From Nitrosomonadales bacterium (lineage in GTDB: Bacteria > Pseudomonadota > Gammaproteobacteria > Burkholderiales > Gallionellaceae): a DNA stretch of 35,109 nt. Numbering within the stretch: the stretch's first letter is position 1; each line of letters begins with the position of its first letter. This document shows positions 8,055-12,612 of this stretch, in pieces. The notes below the pieces were generated by a model. That model was not told the origin of the DNA. It did not search any database and saw only the letters and a program-made list of their open reading frames with translations. The stretch is taken from positions 1 through 35,109 of the forward strand of contig JACPEI010000071.1 of NCBI GenBank assembly GCA_016183575.1. The letters run 5' to 3'. The translations under genes and the position numbers were made by a program.

Positions 8055-9125
8055 TCATACTCGCCTGATGCGCCACAGGTGGAAAATCAACAGCAGTGGA
8101 AAAACCAGAGCGATAGTCTGCGCCAGGCCATTGTAATTGAGCAAATGCCCGTAATGCCAGTGATAGATCGACATCGCGGCGGCGGGCGTATTGTCGCCGA
8201 ACACGAAATTCACCACGGCGAAATAGGCCAGCGCCACCGCCGCGCCGGAGATCATTGCCACGCGGCGCGGCAACGACAGCGCCGCGAACAGCAGCGCCAT
8301 CCCGAGCAGCATCCCCAGCACCGCCTCGCTGTTGATCCACAGCAGCAATGCCCAGGACTTCAGCAGCACCGCAGCCGTGACAAATTTCACCAGTGCCACC
8401 ATGCTCAATATCACCGGCAACGCGATGGCGGCATTGCGCGGTTTACGCAACAGGGTCAGCAGCAGCGTGCCGAGCATCAACAGATTCAGCGTGACGGCAC
8501 CGCTTTCCCACCAATCGAACGGTGCGGGCGGCAGCGCGACAAACGGCTGGCGCTCCACCTCGCTGATGAACACATTGCCCAGCATCGGCAAGGACGGATT
8601 GACCTGCCCGAACATCCACAGCACCAGCAAGGCCAGGCCGAAATCCATCTCATGGCCCTGATGAAACAAGCCGCTGCGCCAATGCGTCAGGCGGGAAAAC
8701 AACCAGGTCCATGAAGCCACGCTCACCGCCAGCAGCGCACCAATCAGCGTGCCCACACTGTTGGACAGCAAATCCATATTCGAACTGATGCGTGCGGGCA
8801 AATACATCTGCAGATATTCCATGCCCGCCGACAGCGACACCCCCAGACACAGGCCGAGGACCACGCTGGCCGCCGCGCCGAAACGCGCGTGCAACGCCAG
8901 CCCGGCCAGCAGCCCGAACGGCAGATAGGACAACAGATTGATGACCGCATCGAATGCGGTATAGGTGAGCAGCAAAGGCGCGGCAAGCACCTCGGAAAAA
9001 TCCAGACCCTGCTCGCGCCAGCCAGTGAAGGGCGACAGGCTGGCATACACAATAAACAGCGCATAGCCGATTGCCAGCCAGGTGCGCAGCCGCGCGCGGG
9101 TCTCGGTGACGAACAGTTCCTTCAT
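8055..9125 (-). CDS. VanZ-family polytopic membrane protein
   Basis: The 356-residue protein opens with a VanZ-like domain (about residues 15-140): LYASLSPF-type start (YASLSPFTGW), DAVINLLSYLPFGLLAGLAL, and the signature SAGMEYLQMYLPARISSNMDLLSNSVGTLIGAL. About five further predicted membrane helices follow after a soluble loop. VanZ domains are named after the teicoplanin-resistance accessory protein, but most chromosomal members have no known function. Nothing here indicates resistance. Its 5' end lies next to the left edge of the cassette array. Confidence 0.8.
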   Translation of the reverse strand: MKELFVTETRARLRTWLAIGYALFIVYASLSPFTGWREQGLDFSEVLAAPLLLTYTAFDAVINLLSYLPFGLLAGLALHARFGAAASVVLGLCLGVSLSAGMEYLQMYLPARISSNMDLLSNSVGTLIGALLAVSVASWTWLFSRLTHWRSGLFHQGHEMDFGLALLVLWMFGQVNPSLPMLGNVFISEVERQPFVALPPAPFDWWESGAVTLNLLMLGTLLLTLLRKPRNAAIALPVILSMVALVKFVTAAVLLKSWALLLWINSEAVLGMLLGMALLFAALSLPRRVAMISGAAVALAYFAVVNFVFGDNTPAAAMSIYHWHYGHLLNYNGLAQTIALVFPLLLIFHLWRIRRV

Positions 9126-9133
9126 GCGCCGAA

Positions 9134-9196
9134 TTACAGCCTGTCCAGCGGACTGACCACGCCGCTCGGTCGAAAAGCGGTTTCTTCCACTTGCAT
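9134..9196 (-). pseudogene. Possible C-terminal remnant of an integron integrase
   Basis: A minus-strand frame of 20 codons ends in SGVVSPLDRL and a TAA at 9134-9136. Integron integrases end in a closely similar tail; in class 1 IntI the corresponding stretch is AGVRSPLDAL. No other part of the recombinase (no R-H-R-Y residues) is visible upstream in any frame. The match is only about ten residues, so chance is possible. The orientation is what an intI gene facing away from the cassettes would have, and the fragment sits at the left edge of the attC array. Confidence 0.3.
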
Positions 9197-9519
9197 TGTC
9201 CTGCCTCTCGATTGAACTGTTGCCGTATTGATCCGGCTTTCGCCAGAGCTACAAAACATTGATGTCGAGCCGGATTATACGGTGACCGATGCCTAATGGC
9301 GCGGCAGAATAGCTATGAAACTTGCGCGCGCAGGGGGCGGGGGCAGCAACAAAAACCTTTTATTTGCAGCACCTCGGCCGGGATATATAGGCCTTTCGGC
9401 ATATACACTTTTCCCGGATTTTATGCTCCAATGTTTCTCATGCGAAGCAAAGCGCTTTATGAGTTTCGCAAGGGAATCGTGGTCTGTCCCCTATTATTCC
9501 ACTCAATTGGGAGGAAACG
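9197..9519. other. Gene-free left end of the cassette array
   Basis: No gene is supported here. Near the right end, 9479-9496 reads CGTGGTCTGTCCCCTATT. This is the inverse of an identical 18-nt string in 10432-10449. The region also holds a G-rich run (about 9331-9343). I could not find a clear GTTRRRY core or a recognisable attI site. Confidence 0.4.
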
Positions 9520-9693
9520 GTGGATTTTATTCTCAGAGTAGTCGCAATAATCGCACTGGCTTCTATTGGGTGGTTTGTACTATCCAAGATCGATCCGCCG
9601 GGCGATAAGGCGATGAAGACAAATATCATAACAATCGTAGTGTTGCTGCTTGTCGGCGCAGTGCTTTTGTTTATTAAATCGTTTACGGGTTAA
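9520..9693 (+). CDS. Small two-helix membrane protein of a gene cassette
   Basis: This 57-residue gene uses a GTG start 5 nt after a strong GGAGG ribosome site (GGGAGGAAAC). The product begins MDFILRVVAIIALASIGWFVL, a first membrane helix. A short polar loop with KIDPPGDKAMK follows, then a second helix (IITIVVLLLVGAVLLFI) and a short tail. I do not recognise the family. The good ribosome site, the clean two-helix pattern and the downstream attC-like site support a real cassette gene of unknown function. Confidence 0.6.
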   Translation: MDFILRVVAIIALASIGWFVLSKIDPPGDKAMKTNIITIVVLLLVGAVLLFIKSFTG

Positions 9694-9735
9694 TCCATGG
9701 AAGTTGAGCAAGAAAGAATAGGGGGCACGGATTCT

Positions 9736-9807
9736 CTCTATGGTTCTGTCCCTGAATTTGAGCGGGGCGCGCCAAAATCGGCGCGCTCCTCAATTTGAAC
9801 ATTAGAG
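9736..9807 (+). other. Degenerate attC site 1
   Basis: The centre has a GC-rich hairpin (GGGGCGCGCC, then AAAATC, then GGCGCGCTCC), flanked by TTGAG and CTCAA as in neighbouring sites. The core that should read GTTAGAG is ATTAGAG at 9801-9807. The inverse core is only partly complementary (CTCTATG near 9736). It is probably an ageing or inactive attC that closes the cassette of the small membrane protein. Confidence 0.5.
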
Positions 9808-9825
9808 CCAAAGGAGTGATGACAA

Positions 9826-10215
9826 ATGGTTGGATTTTTTCAAAAGCAAAAATCTTTGGGGTGGTTAGAGCTTATGCAGATCATATGGCACGTTTTTAGA
9901 AAATTCTGCCTCGTTATTTTTGGCGCCTCACTACTTGGTTATCCATTGGTCTCTATTGCCGGACTCGAAGGTTCGGAACGTCGCTCTGTCTCACAATCGA
10001 CATATAAGTCATGCTTGGCATCAGCAGCCCAATCCTCTCCTCAGTCAGGAATTTCTGAGCGTAAGAGATGGTGCGAATGCTACACTGGGCAAGTCGTGGA
10101 TAACGTAACACCTGATGACATAAAGAGTTTTTCAACCAGTAGCGCCGCCCCTACTCCTCGAATGCTTAAGGTCGCAAATGATGCGGTGGATTACTGTCGA
10201 AGAAAGCTCTATTGA
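9826..10215 (+). CDS. Orphan cassette protein, membrane-anchored, cysteine-containing
   Basis: The 129-residue product has one hydrophobic segment (about residues 24-46, with CLVIFGASLLGYPLVSIAGL) that could be an anchor or long signal. A polar domain follows with YKSCLASAA, RKRWCECYTGQVVDNVTPDDIKSF and a final AVDYCRRKLY. The spaced cysteines suggest an extracytoplasmic disulfide-bonded domain. I do not recognise the family. An AAGGAG ribosome site lies 10 nt before the ATG. Base use is AT-richer than the flanking housekeeping genes, consistent with horizontal acquisition. attC site 2 lies 60 nt downstream. Confidence 0.65.
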   Translation: MVGFFQKQKSLGWLELMQIIWHVFRKFCLVIFGASLLGYPLVSIAGLEGSERRSVSQSTYKSCLASAAQSSPQSGISERKRWCECYTGQVVDNVTPDDIKSFSTSSAAPTPRMLKVANDAVDYCRRKLY

Positions 10216-10272
10216 ATTAGCTTAACGGGAGAAAAATAGACGTCGTAATGAGAGTTGTTGCGATCATCAAAC

Positions 10273-10325
10273 GATGCCCAACTAGGCGCAAAAGCGCGCA
10301 GCCCCTCACTTTTACGTTGGGCATC
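10273..10325 (+). other. attC site 2 (short)
   Basis: The inverse core GCCCAAC (10276-10282) and core GTTGGGC (10316-10322) sit inside a perfect 10-bp inverted repeat (GATGCCCAAC/GTTGGGCATC). The inner part holds GGCGC-AAAA-GCGCG and the right-arm pattern GCGCGCAGCCCCTCA shared with the other sites. At 47 nt from core to core it is shorter than usual, as if part of the left arm had been lost. Confidence 0.75.
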
Positions 10326-10339
10326 AAGGAGTATATGGC

Positions 10340-10432
10340 ATGGCTGAATACGACATAGCATTTGGTGAAAAACTCGCAGCTGTTGCCAGCTTCGTCGTTA
10401 CAGATGGACTCAACAACCTTGATGCGTGTTAA
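10340..10432 (+). pseudogene. Truncated cassette gene
   Basis: After an AAGGAG ribosome site a frame starts MAEYDIAFGEKLAAVASF and continues VVTDGLNNLDAC, but it stops after 30 codons. The TAA is created where the sequence joins the AATAGGGGACAGACCACG repeat (10432 onward). The product looks like the amino end of a longer helical protein cut off by a rearrangement. I cannot name the family. Confidence 0.45.
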
Positions 10433-10528
10433 ATAGGGGACAGACCACGGTTTTCCTTTGCCACATTTGGAGAGCGGCGTGTTTCTTCAGCGTGATTTGC
10501 GGCACAGAATATATAGGGGACGTTGGGC
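10431..10528. repeat. Repeat-bounded scar ending in a lone attC core
   Basis: The segment begins AATAGGGGACAGACCACG and ends with a second TATAGGGGAC, directly followed by GTTGGGCATC (10522-10531). That ending is identical to the core end of attC site 2. It contains no gene. It appears to replace the 3' end of the preceding cassette gene and the body of its attC. The first 18 nt are repeated in reverse at 9479-9496. Confidence 0.5.
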
Positions 10529-10553
10529 ATCTAAAATCTGAGTATCCTCCGCA

Positions 10554-10582
10554 TTGACTCTAGTTAGCATATTTGCTAACCT
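10554..10582 (+). promoter_or_regulatory. Toxin-antitoxin promoter with palindromic operator
   Basis: A -35 element TTGACT (10554-10559) and a -10-like TAACCT (10577-10582) are spaced 17 nt apart. Between and partly over them lies a perfect inverted repeat, GTTAGCA-TATT-TGCTAAC (10563-10580). The palindrome is the expected binding site of the HTH antitoxin encoded downstream. The -10 ends only 6 nt before the toxin ATG (10589), leaving room for little or no leader. Confidence 0.65.
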
Positions 10583-10588
10583 TCAAAC

Positions 10589-10915
10589 ATGACATATTCC
10601 ATCGAATACTTTCATGCAAAAGTACAAGCCACTGTCGAGGCTTGGCCTGTGGATGTTGTCGCGGACTACGCAAGAATTGTCGAACTTCTTATTGAGCATG
10701 GCCCGAACTTGCGTTTGCCCCACTCGCGCGCCTTTGGTGGCGGATTGTTCGAGTTACGCCCGCGCGGCAAATCGGGCATTGGAAGAGCATTCTACTGTTT
10801 TCTTGTCGGGCAGCGCGTGGTGATACTGCACGCTTTCATTAAAAAATCACAGGAAACACCCGCGCAGGAAACCAAGCTTGCTCGCAAGCGAATGAAGGAG
10901 ATACAAAATGACTGA
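10589..10915 (+). CDS. Type II toxin, RelE/HigB (Gp49-like) superfamily
   Basis: The 108-residue protein has the RelE/HigB pattern: an N-terminal strand with IEYFHAKVQATVEAWP, a helix with ARIVELLIEHGPNLRLPHSRAFGGGLFELRP, and the conserved core strands RAFYCFLVGQRVVILHAFIKKSQETP, followed by a basic helical tail LARKRMKEI. Such toxins are usually ribosome-dependent mRNA endonucleases. It precedes and overlaps its antitoxin by 8 nt, the toxin-first order of higBA systems. No Shine-Dalgarno site is seen, and the promoter lies so close that translation may be leaderless. It is carried in an integron-type cassette. Confidence 0.85.
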   Translation: MTYSIEYFHAKVQATVEAWPVDVVADYARIVELLIEHGPNLRLPHSRAFGGGLFELRPRGKSGIGRAFYCFLVGQRVVILHAFIKKSQETPAQETKLARKRMKEIQND

Positions 10916-11288
10916 TCTTAAATACGACCCTGTGCCGCACAATCAAAAAGATTTTCTTGAAAAGGCATCGAAACGCCGTGGTTTTCGCGACGCCTATGAT
11001 GCACTTGAAACCGAGTATGCACTCGCGCACGAAATGTTGTCCGCACGCACACGCGCGGGACTTACTCAAGAAGCTGTGGCTGATCGCATGGGCACCACCA
11101 AGAGTGCTGTATCAAGGCTTGAAGGCGCGGGAAAGCATGCGCCTTCCATGGCATCGCTCAAGAGATATGCCGATGCTGTAGGCTGTACGCTCAAAATTGA
11201 ATTCATTCCACAACCGATGAAGCGACGTGCCGCAGCCCAACCCAGTGTTCGAGCGGACGCGCCAAAAACGGCGCGCCGCTCAACTTAA
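10908..11288 (+). CDS. XRE-family antitoxin (HigA-like)
   Basis: The 126-residue protein has an N-terminal toxin-binding region and a helix-turn-helix domain (about residues 44-98: ARTRAGLTQEAVADRMGTTK then SAVSRLEGAGKHAPSMASLK and RYADAVGCTLKIEF), typical of HigA2-like antitoxins. It should neutralise the upstream toxin and bind the GTTAGCA palindrome at 10563-10580 to repress the operon. The last 17 or so residues (from about 110, QPSVRADAPKTARRST) are translated from attC site 3 and are probably not functional. A purine-rich AAGGAG lies 10 nt before the ATG. Confidence 0.88.
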   Translation: MTDLKYDPVPHNQKDFLEKASKRRGFRDAYDALETEYALAHEMLSARTRAGLTQEAVADRMGTTKSAVSRLEGAGKHAPSMASLKRYADAVGCTLKIEFIPQPMKRRAAAQPSVRADAPKTARRST

Positions 11289-11296
11289 CGTTGGGC
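11235..11296 (+). other. attC site 3 (canonical)
   Basis: The inverse core GCCCAAC (11235-11241) and core GTTGGGC (11290-11296) are perfectly complementary and 62 nt apart end to end. The inner stem pairs GAGCGG and CGCGCC (11251-11263) with GGCGCGCCGCTC (11270-11281), leaving A11257 unpaired as a single extrahelical base. This is the strand-choice feature of attC hairpins. It is the best-preserved site in the window, and the antitoxin stop codon lies inside it. Confidence 0.88.
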
Positions 11297-11300
11297 GTCA

Positions 11301-11582
11301 GTGATGCGGTTCGCCTGCCAATATTCCGTCAATCTCTCCGTGTTGCGTTTCTGGTGCAAGTCGAAGAATGTTCACCCTGAAGATCAAGCGCAGGCGCTCG
11401 ATTTCAAGAAACAACAGACCACGGTTTCTCTGGAAACAACAGGGGAGACCACGGTTTCTCTGTGGCTCATGCCTAACCCTGCATTCGAGAGGGACTGCGC
11501 AAAGATCGCAAGGGTCTTCCCCGACATCATTGGCGCTAAAGCACCTAATGCTGGCGTGAAAGCGCGCCGCCCCTTAGCCTGA
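11301..11582 (+). CDS. Uncertain small reading frame in a cassette
   Basis: A GTG (11301) or ATG (11304) only 5-8 nt after the attC 3 core opens a 93-codon frame. The first part (RFACQYSVNLSVLRFWCKSK) is not recognised. The middle is translated from two tandem copies of an AGACCACGGTTTCTCTG repeat (11416-11432 and 11446-11462). The end (PNPAFERDCAK onward) is translated attC sequence. No ribosome site is visible. It may be the relic of a cassette gene overwritten by repeats rather than a functional gene. Confidence 0.25.
   Translation: MMRFACQYSVNLSVLRFWCKSKNVHPEDQAQALDFKKQQTTVSLETTGETTVSLWLMPNPAFERDCAKIARVFPDIIGAKAPNAGVKARRPLA
11416..11462. repeat. Tandem 17-nt repeats
   Basis: AGACCACGGTTTCTCTG occurs at 11416-11432 and again at 11446-11462, 30 nt apart, with related flanks (AACAAC). 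It shares the AGACCACGGTTT core with the repeat at 10442-10454. Confidence 0.7.
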
Positions 11583-11591
11583 ACGTTAGGC
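11471..11591 (+). other. attC site 4 (long)
   Basis: The inverse core GCCTAAC (11471-11477) and core GTTAGGC (11585-11591) are fully complementary across 121 nt, at the long end of attC sizes. The right arm has the shared GCGCGCCGCCCCTTAG pattern. The first 97 nt are identical to attC site 5. Confidence 0.85.
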
Positions 11592-11593
11592 GC

Positions 11594-11599
11594 TATAAT
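11594..11599 (+). promoter_or_regulatory. Possible -10 element at the attC 4/cassette junction
   Basis: A perfect TATAAT lies 2 nt after the attC 4 core and ends 6 nt before the ATG of the DUF4160 gene. No convincing -35 hexamer is seen at 16-18 nt spacing, and no ribosome site precedes the ATG. If used, it would give a leaderless message. Confidence 0.35.
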
Positions 11600-11605
11600 T
11601 CGACC

Positions 11606-11845
11606 ATGTCGCCGACAATTTTTCGTGAGGGTGGTTTTCGGTTCTTTTTCTTTTCGCGGGAAGAGCCGAGAATGCATGTGCATGTTAGCCATCCCGATGG
11701 GGAAGCCAAGTTTTGGCTGTCGCCGGAACTGGCGCTGGCAACAAGTACCGGGCTTTCGCCCAAACAGATCAAGGAAGCTCAACGTCTTGTCGTTGTTCAC
11801 ATGGAGGAAATAACCCATGCCTGGCACATCCACTTCCCAAGCTGA
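11606..11845 (+). CDS. DUF4160 family protein
   Basis: The 79-residue protein matches DUF4160: SPTIFREGGFRFFFFSREE, then RMHVHVSHPDGEAKFWLSP and a helix SPKQIKEAQRLVVVHMEEI with a trailing HAWHIHF. The family is small and is nearly always encoded next to a DUF2442 gene, as here with a 29-nt overlap. The pair has been suggested to be toxin-antitoxin-like, but no activity is established. The gene starts 14 nt after the attC 4 core, within its cassette. No Shine-Dalgarno site is visible. Confidence 0.82.
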   Translation: MSPTIFREGGFRFFFFSREEPRMHVHVSHPDGEAKFWLSPELALATSTGLSPKQIKEAQRLVVVHMEEITHAWHIHFPS

Positions 11846-12077
11846 AATCACCCACGTTTCAAAACATGGCTTCTGGCTGTTGCTTGGCGACGAAGAATTG
11901 TTTTTGCCATTCGCTGAATTTCCGTGGTTTCGTGGCGCAACAATCGAGCAGTTATGCGAGGTCGAGTGGCCCGCTGAAAACCACCTTTTTTGGCCATCAC
12001 TGGACATTGACTTGGCCGTTGAGTCCATACGCAACCCTTCCGCCTTTCCATTGCTAGCATCCGCAAGCCATGCCTAA
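11817..12077 (+). CDS. DUF2442 family protein
   Basis: The 86-residue protein matches DUF2442: an N-terminal ITHVSKHGFWLLLGDEELFL, then PFAEFPWFRGATIEQLCEVE and the closing HLFWPSLDIDLAVESIRNP, where the LDIDL element is typical. It overlaps the DUF4160 gene by 29 nt and has its own GGAGGAAA ribosome site 9 nt before the ATG, inside the partner gene, so the two are coupled. Its TAA stop is formed by the inverse core GCCTAAC of attC site 5. Function is unknown; a paired or toxin-antitoxin-like role is a hypothesis. Confidence 0.85.
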   Translation: MPGTSTSQAEITHVSKHGFWLLLGDEELFLPFAEFPWFRGATIEQLCEVEWPAENHLFWPSLDIDLAVESIRNPSAFPLLASASHA

Positions 12078-12194
12078 CCCTGCATTCGAGAGGGACTGCG
12101 CAAAGATCGCAAGGGTCTTCCCCGACATCATTGGCGCTAAAGCACCTAATGCTGGCGTGAAAGCGCGCAGCCTCTTAGTTCCATTACGTTAGGA
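12072..12194 (+). other. attC site 5 (long, near-duplicate of site 4)
   Basis: The inverse core is GCCTAAC (12072-12078) and the core GTTAGGA (12188-12194), so the last base no longer pairs. The first 97 nt equal those of attC site 4 exactly, and the remaining 26 nt differ. This is the last recognisable site of the array. Confidence 0.82.
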
Positions 12195-12201
12195 CACCGC
12201 C

Positions 12202-12609
12202 ATGATCCACAATTTGCTCTTCTCTTCACGAACATTGCTGGCCGCCCTGTTGCTGTTATCCGGCATGACTTGCCATGCGGAGACTTCCACGATTTTAACC
12301 ATCGCCCCCACCGAGCTTTCCCGAAGAATGAAAGAACCCAATCCCCCGGTCATTATTGATGTCCGCACACGCGATGAATATTCATCGGGGCGCATTGATA
12401 GCGCGTTGAACCTGCCTCACGATGAATTGGAGCGCAGGCTTGACGAAATACCGGGAAGCAAATCCAGCGAAATAGTCGTGTACTGTCGAAGCGGAAAGCG
12501 TGCCCGGATTGCGGAGAATCTGCTCGTCGAAAAAGGCTATACGAATATCAAGGATCTGGATGGGCATTGGCAAGGCTGGAACGTCCAGGCCAAGAGCCTA
12601 TTTCAGTAG
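12202..12609 (+). CDS. Periplasmic rhodanese-like protein
   Basis: The 135-residue protein has an N-terminal signal peptide (LLAALLLLSGMTCHA, cleavage probably after CHA near residue 27) and one rhodanese domain. The domain shows VIIDVRTRDEYSSGRIDSAL and the active-site loop VYCRSGKRA, whose cysteine accepts the sulfane sulfur, then the closing NIKDLDGHWQGW. A periplasmic sulfurtransferase or sulfur-binding role is inferred. It begins 7 nt after the core of attC 5 but has no attC of its own, so it is either the last cassette with a lost site or the chromosomal gene flanking the array. It converges on pepP with a 3-nt gap. Confidence 0.85.
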   Translation: MIHNLLFSSRTLLAALLLLSGMTCHAETSTILTIAPTELSRRMKEPNPPVIIDVRTRDEYSSGRIDSALNLPHDELERRLDEIPGSKSSEIVVYCRSGKRARIAENLLVEKGYTNIKDLDGHWQGWNVQAKSLFQ

Positions 12610-12612
12610 CTT

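Larger units (their letters stand above)
9200..12194 (+). mobile_element. Cluster of integron gene cassettes without integrase (CALIN)
   Basis: Across this stretch, short plus-strand genes alternate with attC-like sites at about 9736-9807 (degenerate), 10276-10322, 11235-11296, 11471-11591 and 12072-12194. An additional lone GTTGGGC core lies at 10522-10528. All sites have the same orientation, each after its gene, as in integron cassette arrays. Payloads are small orphan proteins, a toxin-antitoxin pair and a DUF4160/DUF2442 pair, which are typical cassette contents. No tyrosine recombinase of IntI type is present in the window, apart from a possible 3' scrap at 9134-9196. The left boundary is approximate. 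Confidence 0.8.

Noticed and set aside
9286-9300. GCCTAATGGCGCGGC as part of an attI or attC site
   Set aside because: Only one core-like heptamer is present, with no partner GTTRRRY nearby and no hairpin.
10276-11591. A CRISPR array, considered because of regularly placed hairpins
   Set aside because: The repeats are not equal in length or sequence, spacers are genes, and each unit has inverse core and core sequences as in attC sites. No cas gene is present.
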